Below are positions 1 to 8,828 of a DNA stretch of 64,000 nt, one piece after another. The notes beneath the pieces are model-generated. The model made no database searches, was not told the origin of the DNA, and was given only the letters and a program-made list of their open reading frames with translations. Both the position numbers and the translations under genes were made by a program. Location of the stretch: positions 62,001-126,000 of the forward strand of contig NZ_NIBS01000005.1 in NCBI RefSeq assembly GCF_002632465.1. Reading direction: 5' to 3'. Position 1 is the stretch's first letter. Every line of letters starts with the position of its first letter. This stretch comes from Xenorhabdus budapestensis (GTDB taxonomy: Bacteria; Pseudomonadota; Gammaproteobacteria; Enterobacterales; Enterobacteriaceae).

Positions 1-141
1 ACGAACGGAACCACCACCAATGGCTGTTACAGAAGCAATAATAATCACGCCGAACACATCCATTTTTCGACGACCTGCGGCTAAGGCACCTGTCATGGCT
101 TCAGCCGTGATACCAATGATATAAAGGACACTGAGTAGCAT
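1..141 (-). CDS. TRIC-type cation channel family protein (YicG/YadS-like), 5' part only
   Basis: The first 47 codons of a minus-strand gene run off the left edge. They read MLLSVLYIIGITAEAMTGAL and then a basic AAGRRKMD stretch and GGGSVR. This is the usual start of the YicG/YadS family (formerly UPF0126), small inner-membrane proteins with the TRIC (trimeric intracellular cation channel) fold. The first transmembrane helix and the glycine-rich turn are visible. The rest of the gene (about 160 more residues in relatives) is outside the window, so function and completeness cannot be judged. Confidence 0.75.
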   Translation of the reverse strand, partial: MLLSVLYIIGITAEAMTGALAAGRRKMDVFGVIIIASVTAIGGGSVR

Positions 142-276
142 AAATTTAATCAAATGGAATATAACGTAGAAGTAAAGAGTAATGCTGAAATAATAACGTC
201 TCGATTGAAATTTTTTAGTTAAATTTTAATAGCATTAGTTTTTATTATCCGAAACCTCGAATATTAAGGTAGAAAA

Positions 277-1593
277 ATGGTTTTTAAGGAACGTCAGATT
301 ACATTCGACAACCGTAGCCATCAGATAACTAATATAAATATCTGGACCCCTGACAGCCAGTGGTTAGTCTATGATGTACGTCCTAACGGGGCAGACTTTA
401 CTGGCTTAACGATAGAAAAAATTCATATAAATAATGGACAGACAGAGATCATTTATCAGGCAAAAGATGGCGCACATGTCGGTGTTGTCACAGTTAGTCC
501 GCAGGAACCGGCTCGTTATGCATTTATTCATGGCCCGGAAAATCCCGATACTCACTGGCAATACGATTTTCATCATCGGCGTGGTGTGATCGTTTCCGAT
601 ATGCAGCCAAATGTTGCTGTTAATATTGATGCGTTGGACATTACCTCACCTTATACAGCCGGAGCCTTGCGTGGTGGTACACACGTGCATGTTTTCAGTC
701 CTGATGGCAGTCGTTTAAGCTTTACCTATAACGACCATGTTATACATGAGTTAGATCCCGCACTGGATTTACGCAATGTAGCTGTCGCTATTCCACTAAG
801 AGCGGTGATATCAGCCAAAAAGCATCCAAGAGAATATGATGGTAGCTATTTTTCGGTGGTAGTAAGCCGCACTACAGCACGTCCACGCCCTGGTAGTGAT
901 GAGATCAATCGTGCATATGAAGAAGGATGGATTGGGCAGCAGGGTTATCTTAAAAAGAATGGACAATGGCAGCGTTGGGCTCTGGCTTTTATTGGTGATA
1001 CATGTGCTGAAAATGGTGAAAAGATCCCTGAAATTTACCTTATTGACCTACCTGAGCATGATGAAGATTATGCAGTTGAAGGTAATCAGCCACTAACCGG
1101 AACGGAAACGACCTTACCTGCACCACCTGCGGGAGTGAAACAGCAACGTTTAACATTTACCCACCAGAATAATTGGCCGGGAGTGGTCAGTACGCCTAGG
1201 CATTGGTTAAGAACATCTCCGGATGGCAGCAAAATTTGTTTTCTGATGAAAGATGATAAGGGAACTATCCAGTTATGGTATGTATCCCCAAAAGGGGGAG
1301 AACCAATACAGGTCACGCATAATGTACATGACATACAATCTGCATTTAACTGGGATAGCCGAGGCCGATTTATTGCTTTTGTCTGTGATAACAGTGTCAT
1401 GATCTGTAACAGCCAAAATGGTGAAGTTCAGCGGCTAACAGCACGTACTGACATTGCTCCATGTGCAGATGCAATAGTGATCTCACCCGATGACCGACAT
1501 GTTGCTTTTATGCGGGATATTAATGGCTATCGTCAGATCTTTATTGTCGAAACAGGCATCGTTGCACCATCTTTGCACAATAACGATGCCTGA
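277..1593 (+). CDS. yidR: YidR-like DUF3748 beta-propeller protein
   Basis: The 438-residue protein aligns along its length with E. coli YidR, a TolB-like beta-propeller protein of unknown function. Shared blocks include WTPDSQWLVYDVRP, FIHGPENPD, YDFHHRRGVIV, HVHVFSPDGSRLSFTYNDH, GTETTLPAPP and the late repeats SPKGGEPIQVTH and DIQSAFNWDSRG. No signal peptide is visible, so it is probably cytoplasmic. A yidQ-type lipoprotein gene lies next door, as in E. coli, though here on the opposite strand. The ATG start gives three more N-terminal residues than E. coli. No reaction is known for the family. Confidence 0.88.
   Translation: MVFKERQITFDNRSHQITNINIWTPDSQWLVYDVRPNGADFTGLTIEKIHINNGQTEIIYQAKDGAHVGVVTVSPQEPARYAFIHGPENPDTHWQYDFHHRRGVIVSDMQPNVAVNIDALDITSPYTAGALRGGTHVHVFSPDGSRLSFTYNDHVIHELDPALDLRNVAVAIPLRAVISAKKHPREYDGSYFSVVVSRTTARPRPGSDEINRAYEEGWIGQQGYLKKNGQWQRWALAFIGDTCAENGEKIPEIYLIDLPEHDEDYAVEGNQPLTGTETTLPAPPAGVKQQRLTFTHQNNWPGVVSTPRHWLRTSPDGSKICFLMKDDKGTIQLWYVSPKGGEPIQVTHNVHDIQSAFNWDSRGRFIAFVCDNSVMICNSQNGEVQRLTARTDIAPCADAIVISPDDRHVAFMRDINGYRQIFIVETGIVAPSLHNNDA
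1553..1592. terminator. inverted repeat overlapping the yidR stop codon
   Basis: A perfect 11-bp inverted repeat (CAGGCATCGTT / AACGATGCCTG) with an 18-base loop covers the last codons and TGA of yidR. It lies between two convergent genes. It has no T-run on the plus strand, where A's follow, so termination here is only a suggestion. Confidence 0.35.
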
Positions 1594-1663
1594 AAAAACA
1601 CATTAAGACAATTTGCAGCACAATGGGTACTGGCAGAGTTGGGATTGATAGAGCGATGAAGGA

Positions 1664-2017
1664 TCAGTCTTCATCATTCGTGGACTCTTCTGATATCTGT
1701 TGTGTATGAGTTAAATTTTTTTCCAGTTTTTCAATACGAAGCTTAGGTGATTTCCCTGTTTGATCCTGATTTGAGAAAGCATAATCATAAGGGAGCAAAA
1801 GAGTATCTAAAAGGGCTGAGAATGGTAGATCTACTGCGAGCAAAGGTTTCAGAAACCATCCCGTTTTGTCATCTTTTAACATGTTAATATTAGCTTGTGC
1901 CCCAGAATAATATCCCTGATTGGGGCCACTATGTGTCATGATGCTGGAACAGCCTGTAAGCAGAGACAATCCAAATATAGTAGCGGATAACAAAAGCAGT
2001 TTACTGTTTTTCATCAT
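1664..2017 (-). CDS. yidQ: YidQ/YceK family (DUF1375) outer-membrane lipoprotein
   Basis: From the ATG at 2017 the protein has 117 residues. A lysine-containing N-terminus and a hydrophobic stretch end in the lipobox LLTGC, with the lipidated cysteine at about residue 23. The mature part contains the family blocks (TGW, LKPLLAVDLPFSALLDTLLLP). E. coli YidQ has the same architecture and also neighbours yidR, so the call rests on sequence and synteny. An upstream in-frame ATG at 2059 would add 14 residues before the signal peptide and is less likely. The role of DUF1375 lipoproteins is unknown. Confidence 0.82.
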   Translation of the reverse strand: MMKNSKLLLLSATIFGLSLLTGCSSIMTHSGPNQGYYSGAQANINMLKDDKTGWFLKPLLAVDLPFSALLDTLLLPYDYAFSNQDQTGKSPKLRIEKLEKNLTHTQQISEESTNDED

Positions 2018-2427
2018 TTCTATTCCATGAACCCAATGAGTTAATTTGCCGATATCCAAATTCTTATATCTACTTTAACGTTACTTTTCCTAATCATAAA
2101 GATAACTCTTTATGATTATTTACTATAGTCAGGTTATATTCAGTTTGCTATAGCGCTTATTGTTAAATGCAATAATTTTTTCGGCAGAAGATTTTTAAAT
2201 CTTTTTTATTATTTTTAATAAAAAAGTAAGAACATATATAAATTATTACTTTTGAATTTATCAACAGTATGAGCAATTACACAAATGAATATTTTTCATT
2301 GCTTAGATTAAGCACTGAGTTTGAGGAAATAAGGTTTGGTAATTAGGTGTAGATGATTACTTTCTGTAAGATGTGAGGGATTAAAAACAGTGTTAAATAA
2401 TTAATCATATTTGTTTAATGCATTAAA

Positions 2428-2475
2428 TGTGCTTTAGATCACATAATGCGTGGCAATTATCTTAATTTCACATAG
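2428..2475 (+). promoter_or_regulatory. CRP-like site and possible promoter
   Basis: TGTGC-TTTAGA-TCACA at 2428-2443 matches the CRP consensus TGTGA-N6-TCACA at nine of ten half-site positions. Possible -10 hexamers follow at 2463-2468 (TAATTT) or 2470-2475 (CATAGT). They would put the CRP centre about 40-46 bp upstream of a start site, close to the class II spacing. It faces the 34-codon ORF at 2544. The site is seen in sequence; the promoter assignment is inference. Confidence 0.5.
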
Positions 2476-2543
2476 TAGAGGCAATTTAAAGTTAAAAAAC
2501 CCTGCCTATTCAGGTCATTATATTTTTTATTTTCTGGTTAAAT

Positions 2544-2648
2544 ATGCCGAGTTCAGGGAAAGTGTATAAACAAGGACTGTTTTCCTTTCCTACTATGTAT
2601 GAAGAATTCTTTTGGGATTCTAATAACTACTGTCCTGTTCTCAGGTAA
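2544..2648 (+). CDS. candidate 34-residue small protein
   Basis: This ATG ORF encodes 34 residues, beginning MPSSGKVYKQGLFSFP and ending NNYCPVLR. It stands out from the AT-rich, stop-filled spacer around it: codon choice is ordinary and the peptide is mixed, with Trp, Cys, several Tyr and acidic residues. A CRP-like site lies about 100 bp upstream and a hairpin terminator begins 21 bases after the stop, so promoter-like site, ORF and terminator form one unit. There is no convincing Shine-Dalgarno sequence before the ATG. I do not recognise the family. The transcript could instead be a regulatory RNA of about 220 nt. Confidence 0.4.
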   Translation: MPSSGKVYKQGLFSFPTMYEEFFWDSNNYCPVLR

Positions 2649-2669
2649 AAAGTCCTCGTTATCATCTTA

Positions 2670-2700
2670 CTCCCTCACTTTAAATGAGGGAGCTTTTTTA
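2670..2700 (+). terminator. rho-independent terminator
   Basis: A perfect 8-bp stem (CTCCCTCA / TGAGGGAG) with a 7-base loop is followed by CTTTTTTA. The T-run lies on the plus-strand side, so it ends a plus-strand transcript coming from 2.45-2.65 kb. It may also help stop avtA transcription from the other side. Confidence 0.8.
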
Positions 2701-2709
2701 TTATTCCGA

Positions 2710-3966
2710 TTAGCGATCTGCTTCTTTATGAGCGATTTCAATTTCTTCGGATAAAATACGGACACCTTCTTCGATTTTCTCCAAATCAGGCACATAGTTC
2801 ATACGCATACATTGATGGGCATGAGGCCAGTTGTGTTCCAAACCAGGGAAAAAGTAGTGGCCCGGCACCATCAACACTTTTCGTTTTTTTAATCGCTGAT
2901 AAAGAATTTCTGTCGTAATCGGCAGATTTTTAAACCATAGCCAGAGGAATATTGCTCCTTCTGGTTTATGAATAAGGCAGTGCTCTTCTGACATATAACG
3001 GCGAATGATCTCAATTACGCTATCTACCCGTTTTTTATAAAATGGCTGAATAACATTCTGGGATAAACGGAACAGATCATTACGGCGGATCATTTCCAGC
3101 GTAATAGCAGAGCCAACTCCGCCTGGTGCCAGGCTAATAACACCATTCATATTACTGACAGCATGGATAATTTTCTCATTGGCAATGATGATTCCGCAGC
3201 GAGTACCCGGTAGCCCCAGTTTGGACAGGCTCATGCACAAGATAATATTCGGGTTCCAAAGAGGAGTTGCATTACTGAATACAATACCCGGGAACGGTAC
3301 ACCGTAGGCATTATCGATCAGCAGAGGGATTTGGTGTTGCTGAGCCAACGCATCCAGACGCAGTAATTCTTCATCGGTGATGACATTACCTGTTGGGTTA
3401 GTTGGACGGGAAACACAGATCAAGTTGATATCTTCAGAAATATTCAGGTGATCAAAATCAACCCGATATTTAAATTGACCATTGGGTAGTAATTCAATAT
3501 TGGGTTTATTGGCAACAAATAAACCTTCATCCAGACCAGAATCAGAATAGCCAATATATTCCGGCGCAAGAGGAAACAAAACCCGTTTCATCGAACCATC
3601 TTCGGCACGCCCCGCTAATAAATTGAACAGGTAGAAGAAGGCGCTTTGGCTGCCATTCGTCAGGGCAATATTTTGCGGGTGGATTTCCCAACCGAGTTTT
3701 TCTTGTAATTCTTGAGCCAAAGCTGCGATTAAGGTGTTTTTTCCCTGTGGCCCATCATAATTGCATAGAGTTTCGGTTAATTGACCGTTTAACGCTAGAT
3801 CTGTCAATAGTTGTTGGAAATATTCATCCATTTCAGGAATATGAGCAGGATTACCACCACCTAGCATAATCGCGCCGGGTGTTCTCAAACCTTTGTTGAG
3901 ATCATTCATCAGGAGAGTAATTCCTGAATCTTGTGTGAACTTGTTTCCGAATTGAGAGAATTTCAT
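2710..3966 (-). CDS. avtA: valine--pyruvate aminotransferase
   Basis: The 418-residue protein matches E. coli AvtA (417 residues) almost end to end: SGITLLMNDLN, GAIMLGGGNPA, LCNYDGPQGK, ALTNGSQSAFFYLFN and SRPTNPTGNVITDEEL. The PLP-binding lysine is in CMSLSKLGLPGTRCG. It is a class I/II aminotransferase that makes valine from 2-ketoisovalerate, with alanine as amino donor, in the cytoplasm. The gene stands alone on the minus strand, and its start MKFSQFGNKF matches the E. coli start. Confidence 0.95.
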   Translation of the reverse strand: MKFSQFGNKFTQDSGITLLMNDLNKGLRTPGAIMLGGGNPAHIPEMDEYFQQLLTDLALNGQLTETLCNYDGPQGKNTLIAALAQELQEKLGWEIHPQNIALTNGSQSAFFYLFNLLAGRAEDGSMKRVLFPLAPEYIGYSDSGLDEGLFVANKPNIELLPNGQFKYRVDFDHLNISEDINLICVSRPTNPTGNVITDEELLRLDALAQQHQIPLLIDNAYGVPFPGIVFSNATPLWNPNIILCMSLSKLGLPGTRCGIIIANEKIIHAVSNMNGVISLAPGGVGSAITLEMIRRNDLFRLSQNVIQPFYKKRVDSVIEIIRRYMSEEHCLIHKPEGAIFLWLWFKNLPITTEILYQRLKKRKVLMVPGHYFFPGLEHNWPHAHQCMRMNYVPDLEKIEEGVRILSEEIEIAHKEADR

Positions 3967-4151
3967 AACAGCAGCTGCGTCTTTTTTGTAGGATAAGAGG
4001 ACACCATACCCCGCACTTTATTGTGGTGCAATGGGGTAAAGTTTCTATTCTGTATTGCTATATATTGTAATGTGACTTGTTGTTGGATTTTGAAACTGGA
4101 TATTTAATATTTTTATGGTCTTATATTTTAACAACAAATTGCCACCTATTT

Positions 4152-4745
4152 TTATGCACTGATTTCAGTTTTTCGGCTTTCAATTTTTCGCCATAGGCAG
4201 TCTGCGATGTGATCATTGACTAAACCCGCAGCCTGCATAAAGGCATAACAAGTAGTACTGCCGATAAATTTAAATCCACGTTTTTTCAGTGCCTTTGAGA
4301 GAGCATCAGAATGGGCGGTTTTGACAGGCACTTCTGCCAGTGTTTTCCAGTGGTTAATTTGCGGGTCGTTATCAACAAATCGCCAGATAAACTCACAGAA
4401 ATCTTCTTCCTGTTCGGTCATTTTCAGGTAAGCACGGGCATTATGAATTATGGCATTGATTTTAGCACGGTTGCGGACGATGGCAGGATCTTGCATCAAT
4501 TTCTCGACATCATTTTCATCCATTTCGGCAATTTTGACAGGATCAAATTGATGGAAACATTTTCGATAACCTTCCCGCTTTTTCAAAATGGTGAGCCACG
4601 ATAAACCAGCCTGTTGTCCCTCAAGGCAAATCAGTTCGAAAAGCTGTAGGCTGTCTTTTAGCGGTTTACCCCATTCATTGTCGTGATAAACCAGATAATC
4701 AGGATCAGATGTAACCCAACCACAGCGAGTTATTTCCTTATTCAT
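4152..4745 (-). CDS. tag: DNA-3-methyladenine glycosylase I
   Basis: The protein removes 3-methyladenine from alkylated DNA as the first step of base excision repair. It carries the Tag hallmarks: RCGWV near the start, YHDNEWG with the catalytic Glu, LICLEGQQAGLSW, CFHQFD and ALKKRGFKFIGS. The C-terminal VNDH-x3-C completes the His/Cys zinc site. The ATG at 4745 is preferred because a GGAG lies upstream; the in-frame GTG nine bases earlier sits too close to it. Length is 197 residues against about 187 in E. coli. glyQ starts divergently about 190 bp away. Confidence 0.94.
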   Translation of the reverse strand: MNKEITRCGWVTSDPDYLVYHDNEWGKPLKDSLQLFELICLEGQQAGLSWLTILKKREGYRKCFHQFDPVKIAEMDENDVEKLMQDPAIVRNRAKINAIIHNARAYLKMTEQEEDFCEFIWRFVDNDPQINHWKTLAEVPVKTAHSDALSKALKKRGFKFIGSTTCYAFMQAAGLVNDHIADCLWRKIESRKTEISA

Positions 4746-4937
4746 GAATCGCACGTCTCCACAGATAATGGTGAATAATCACACCAATCTTAGCTGTATA
4801 AATATACAAGTAAAGTGGCAGAGATAAGATTTTTTTATACTGTGACAAAATTGGGCATGATCAATGCTGTATATCTTACAGTCAGAGGGTATACTGAACA
4901 CTTTCGTTTAAATTCATATATCGCGTGCGAATTCAAC

Positions 4938-5846
4938 ATGCAAAAGTTTGATATCAAAACCTTTCAGGGGATAATCCTGACATTACAGAATTACTGGGCG
5001 CGTCAAGGCTGTACTATTGTCCAACCATTGGATATGGAAGTCGGCGCAGGAACTTCTCACCCTATAACCTGCTTGCGTGCCTTGGGGCCGGAGCCTATTG
5101 CAGCTGCTTATGTGCAACCTTCCCGTCGTCCAACTGATGGACGCTATGGCGAAAACCCAAACCGACTCCAGCACTACTATCAGTTTCAGGTTATCATCAA
5201 GCCATCTCCAGATAACATTCAGGAACTTTACCTTGGTTCCCTGAAAGAGTTGGGGCTTGATCCTACCGTTCATGATATCCGCTTTGTTGAAGATAACTGG
5301 GAAAACCCGACATTAGGTGCTTGGGGACTGGGGTGGGAAGTTTGGCTGAACGGCATGGAAGTGACTCAGTTCACTTACTTCCAACAGGTCGGTGGTCTTG
5401 AATGTAAACCAGTAACTGGCGAGATTACTTATGGTTTAGAACGTCTGGCAATGTACATTCAGGGCGTAGACAGTGTGTACGATCTGGTGTGGAGTGATGG
5501 CCCGTTGGGTAAAACCACGTATGGCGATATTTACCACCAGAACGAGGTTGAGCAATCTACTTACAACTTTGAACACGCCGATGTCGATTTCCTGTTTACC
5601 TGCTTTGAGCAATATGAAAAAGAAGCACAGGAATTACTGGCGTTGGAGACTCCACTGCCACTTCCTGCTTATGAGCGCATTTTAAAAGCCGGTCATACCT
5701 TCAACTTGCTGGATGCCCGTAAAGCGATTTCCGTGACTGAGCGTCAGCGCTATATCTTGCGCATCCGTACCCTGACCAAAGCAGTTGCTGAAGCTTATTA
5801 TGCCTCCCGTGAGGCGCTTGGCTTCCCTATGTGTAACAAAAAATAA
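4938..5846 (+). CDS. glyQ: glycyl-tRNA synthetase alpha subunit
   Basis: This is the catalytic subunit of the bacterial alpha2beta2 glycyl-tRNA synthetase. From the ATG at 4938 ([11 protein letters not shown]) it has 302 residues and is nearly identical to E. coli GlyQ. Shared blocks include [49 protein letters not shown] and the end [10 protein letters not shown]. The reading frame is open to 4815, but those 41 extra residues have no match in the family. glyS begins nine bases after the stop, so the two subunits are co-transcribed. No strong ribosome-binding site is visible before the start. Confidence 0.96.
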   Translation: MQKFDIKTFQGIILTLQNYWARQGCTIVQPLDMEVGAGTSHPITCLRALGPEPIAAAYVQPSRRPTDGRYGENPNRLQHYYQFQVIIKPSPDNIQELYLGSLKELGLDPTVHDIRFVEDNWENPTLGAWGLGWEVWLNGMEVTQFTYFQQVGGLECKPVTGEITYGLERLAMYIQGVDSVYDLVWSDGPLGKTTYGDIYHQNEVEQSTYNFEHADVDFLFTCFEQYEKEAQELLALETPLPLPAYERILKAGHTFNLLDARKAISVTERQRYILRIRTLTKAVAEAYYASREALGFPMCNKK

Positions 5847-5855
5847 GAGGCCATC

Positions 5856-7925
5856 ATGACTCAACAGACTTTCCTTGTGGAAATCGGCACAGAAGAGTTG
5901 CCACCAAAGGCACTGCGTTCACTGGCTGAATCCTTTGCGGCCAATTTTGAAGTAGAACTGAAAAACGCCAATCTGGGTCATGGTGAAGTTAGCTGGTTTG
6001 CTGCTCCTCGTCGTCTGGCGTTGAAAGTAGCAAATCTGGCGGCGGCACAGGCTGATCGTGAAGTAGAAAAACGTGGCCCTGCTATTGCTCAGGCGTTTGA
6101 TACGGAAGGAAAACCAACCAAAGCAGCGGAAGGCTGGGCGCGCAGTTGTGGTATCACCGTTGATCAGGCTGAGCGTATGGTAACCGATAAAGGTGAATGG
6201 TTACTTTATCGTGCTCAAGTTAAAGGCCATGAAGCGAAAGAATTGCTGGCGGATATGGTAAGCAGTGCATTGAGCAAATTACCGATCCCTAAACTAATGC
6301 GCTGGAGTAATAAAGAAACCCAATTCGTCCGTCCTGTGCATACCATCACAATGCTTCTGGGTAGTGAAGTGATTGAAGGCGAAATTCTGGGTATCAAATC
6401 TGATCGTATCATCCGTGGTCATCGTTTTATGGGTGAGGCGGAGTTTACCATCAATAACGCAGAGCAGTATCCGGCTATTTTGCAGGAGCGTGGTCGGGTC
6501 ATTGTGGATTATGAAGCACGTAAGGCCCTGATCAAGCGCGATGCAGAACAAGCCGCTACACAGCTTGGTGGAGTGGCAGATCTGACTGACAGCTTGCTGG
6601 AGGAAGTCACTTCATTGGTGGAATGGCCTGTCGTTCTGACAGCAAAATTCGAAGAAAAATTCCTTGAAGTACCTGCTGAAGCGCTGGTTTATACCATGAA
6701 AGGCGACCAAAAATATTTTCCGGTTTACGATAAATCCGGCAAATTAATGGCGAACTTTATTTTTGTTACCAATATTGAATCTTCTGATCCTCAGCAGATT
6801 ATCACTGGCAACGAAAAAGTAGTGCGTCCACGTCTGGCAGATGCTGAATTCTTCTTCAATACTGACCGTAAGCAGCGTCTGGAAGATAACCTGCCACGTC
6901 TGGAGACCGTTCTGTTCCAGAAACAACTGGGTACACTGCGCGATAAAACAGACCGTATTCAGGCTCTGGCTGGCTGGATTGCTGAAAAGATCGGGGCGGA
7001 TGTTACTCATGCGACCCGCGCAGGTTTGCTGTCCAAATGTGACTTAATGACCAACATGGTTTTTGAGTTCACCGATACGCAGGGTGTGATGGGAATGCAC
7101 TATGCCCGTCATGACGGAGAAGCTGAAGATGTGGCACTGGCGCTGAATGAACAGTATCAGCCGCGTTTTTCCGGCGATGATCTGCCATCTACCGGAGTTT
7201 CCTGTGCCATAGCGATCGCCGATAAGATGGATACGCTGGTAGGGATTTTCGGCATCGGTCAACATCCTAAAGGGGATAAAGACCCGTTTGCATTGCGTCG
7301 TGCCGCGCTAGGTGTGTTGCGTATTATTGTTGAGAAAAAACTGCCTCTCAACCTCCAGACTCTGGCTGAAGAAGCCGTTTGTCTGTACGGCGATAAGCTG
7401 ACCAATGAAAACGTTGTAGCTGATGTGGTTGAGTTTATGCTCGGCCGCTTCCGCACCTGGTATCAGGAACAGGGCTACAGCGTTGATACTATCCAGTCCG
7501 TACTAGCACGTCGCCCGACTCAACCGGCAGACTTTGATGCCCGTGTGAAAGCGGTAACGCATTTCCGTACATTAGATGAAGCAGTTTCTCTGGCGGCAGC
7601 GAATAAGCGTGTTTCTAACATTCTGGCAAAATCAGAAGAGAAGCTGAATGACACTGTGCAGGCTTCAGTGTTGAAAGCAGCGGAAGAGATCCAACTGGCG
7701 ACTCACCTTGTTGTATTGAAAGAGAAGCTGGCACCTCTGTTTGCAGAAGGCAACTATCAGGATGCGCTGGTTGAACTGGCTTCTTTGCGTGAAGCTGTGG
7801 ATGCATTCTTCGACAATGTAATGGTCATGGATGAAGATCTGCAAGTAAGGGTAAATCGCCTGACGCTATTGAGTGAACTGCGCGAGTTGTTCCTGCGGGT
7901 AGCGGATATTTCGCTGCTCCAGTAA
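5856..7925 (+). CDS. glyS: glycyl-tRNA synthetase beta subunit
   Basis: The 689-residue protein equals E. coli GlyS in length and begins with the family signature [23 protein letters not shown]. The beta subunit supplies tRNA recognition; its HD-like and anticodon-binding parts lie toward the C-terminus ([30 protein letters not shown]). AGAGG sits just before the ATG, and a terminator follows the stop, closing the glyQS operon. Confidence 0.97.
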   Translation: MTQQTFLVEIGTEELPPKALRSLAESFAANFEVELKNANLGHGEVSWFAAPRRLALKVANLAAAQADREVEKRGPAIAQAFDTEGKPTKAAEGWARSCGITVDQAERMVTDKGEWLLYRAQVKGHEAKELLADMVSSALSKLPIPKLMRWSNKETQFVRPVHTITMLLGSEVIEGEILGIKSDRIIRGHRFMGEAEFTINNAEQYPAILQERGRVIVDYEARKALIKRDAEQAATQLGGVADLTDSLLEEVTSLVEWPVVLTAKFEEKFLEVPAEALVYTMKGDQKYFPVYDKSGKLMANFIFVTNIESSDPQQIITGNEKVVRPRLADAEFFFNTDRKQRLEDNLPRLETVLFQKQLGTLRDKTDRIQALAGWIAEKIGADVTHATRAGLLSKCDLMTNMVFEFTDTQGVMGMHYARHDGEAEDVALALNEQYQPRFSGDDLPSTGVSCAIAIADKMDTLVGIFGIGQHPKGDKDPFALRRAALGVLRIIVEKKLPLNLQTLAEEAVCLYGDKLTNENVVADVVEFMLGRFRTWYQEQGYSVDTIQSVLARRPTQPADFDARVKAVTHFRTLDEAVSLAAANKRVSNILAKSEEKLNDTVQASVLKAAEEIQLATHLVVLKEKLAPLFAEGNYQDALVELASLREAVDAFFDNVMVMDEDLQVRVNRLTLLSELRELFLRVADISLLQ

Positions 7926-7987
7926 TTGCTGATGAGTTTTATTGAGTTAGTGTAAATTGCCTTTAAAGCTAATTACCTTTAAGACAG

Positions 7988-8015
7988 AGCCTCGCGGATC
8001 ATAGCGGGGCTTTTT
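7988..8015 (+). terminator. terminator of glyQS
   Basis: An 8-bp stem (AGCCTCGC / GCGGGGCT, one G-U pair) with an 8-base loop is followed by TTTT. It lies 63 bases after the glyS stop. Confidence 0.8.
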
Positions 8016-8089
8016 GCTGTCTGAAAATATTACAATGTGTAAACTTTGGATGGATTATCATCAAATAACTACTTACCTTTAAAAAAATA

Positions 8090-8118
8090 TTGACGATCCG
8101 TGATACCGGCAGTAAGAT
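8090..8118 (+). promoter_or_regulatory. sigma-70 promoter of the tRNA-Pro gene
   Basis: TTGACG (8090-8095) and TAAGAT (8113-8118) are separated by exactly 17 bp. A GC-rich discriminator (GCGCTTCG) follows, as is usual for stable-RNA promoters under stringent control. The mature tRNA starts 12 bases after the -10 box. Confidence 0.75.
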
Positions 8119-8130
8119 GCGCTTCGTTTT

Positions 8131-8207
8131 CGGCGAGTAGCGCAGCTTGGTAGCGCAACTGGTTTGGGACCAGTGGGTCGGAGGTTCGAATCCTCTCTCG
8201 CCGACCA
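8131..8207 (+). tRNA. proM: tRNA-Pro (anticodon TGG)
   Basis: This 77-nt cloverleaf has an encoded CCA end and matches E. coli proM as far as I recall it. The acceptor strand CGGCGAG pairs with CTCGCCG. The anticodon stem-loop CTGG-TTTGGGA-CCAG gives TGG at 8165-8167, and the T-arm contains GGTTCGAATCC. It has its own promoter and terminator. Confidence 0.98.
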
Positions 8208-8216
8208 GCATTCTAA

Positions 8217-8244
8217 AACCCTGCTCTTTGAGCGGGGTTTTTTC
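8217..8244 (+). terminator. terminator of tRNA-Pro
   Basis: A 10-bp stem (AACCCTGCTC / GAGCGGGGTT) with a 3-base loop is followed by a T-run. It starts ten bases after the CCA end of the tRNA. Confidence 0.85.
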
Positions 8245-8293
8245 ATATGTGACAAATGAAAAATAAACCGCACTCTTACTCTTTTTTTTTAGC

Positions 8294-8446
8294 TCATAGC
8301 CGGGCGTTGATTAATCGAATGCCATATTCTGAAAAAACACTATCAGCAGAAACCAACGTTAATCCTTCCATTTGAGATTGTACAATAAGCATTCTAATAG
8401 CCAATTTAATTGATGATGTTATTAATTTCACCTGAATTGAATGAAT
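8294..8446 (-). pseudogene. C-terminal remnant of a VapC-type PIN-domain toxin
   Basis: A 50-codon open stretch without a start codon reads RMLIVQSQMEGLTLVSADSV, then FSEYGIRLINARL and a stop. This resembles the C-terminus of PIN-domain (VapC) ribonucleases, where RMLIAQA...EGLTLVSAD carries the last catalytic Asp. The N-terminal two thirds and any VapB antitoxin are absent. It lies directly behind a tRNA gene, a common integration site, so it may be the residue of an excised or decayed element. Identification is by eye. Confidence 0.6.
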
Positions 8447-8828
8447 TTAAAACATTTATTTTTCTTGATTCGATTCGGCACCTTGTACCACGTCACCCTT
8501 CTTATAATTTTTTCTGTTCATTATTTAAGTATCGGTCACAAATTTAAAATTATAATTTATAGAAATTAATTCTTTTAATAAGTGATATTCCCAGTTTTTT
8601 TATCTATATCTGCGCCTGATGTCATGTTTTTTAACCAGAGTTGTTAATGTTTTTTTTCTTTTATGTTTTTCTATTGTTTCATGAGTCATAGTGATTATAT
8701 TGACGTCAGGAATAACAATTGATTAATTGATAAGCTACGACAATAACACAAGCCGGGGCAGTGATATTCAGGCAGGAAACTCTGGACTTGGCTAAGGCAC
8801 AATAAACATCACAAACGGAGTTTAAGTA
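8447..8828 (+). other. dppA upstream region
   Basis: About 380 bp, strongly AT-rich, with no credible ORF. It must carry the dpp promoter. ACGGAG just before the dppA ATG serves as ribosome-binding site. I could not assign a particular operator with confidence. Confidence 0.4.

Noticed and set aside
2420-2700. Known small RNAs (Spot 42, CyaR, SgrS, GcvB, RyhB) as the identity of the CRP-linked unit
   Set aside because: None of the conserved seed or terminator sequences I recall for these RNAs is present.
8079-8273. 64-codon minus-strand ORF (and 7999-8211) covering tRNA-Pro
   Set aside because: It is antisense to a perfect tRNA gene; such ORFs are a well-known annotation artefact.
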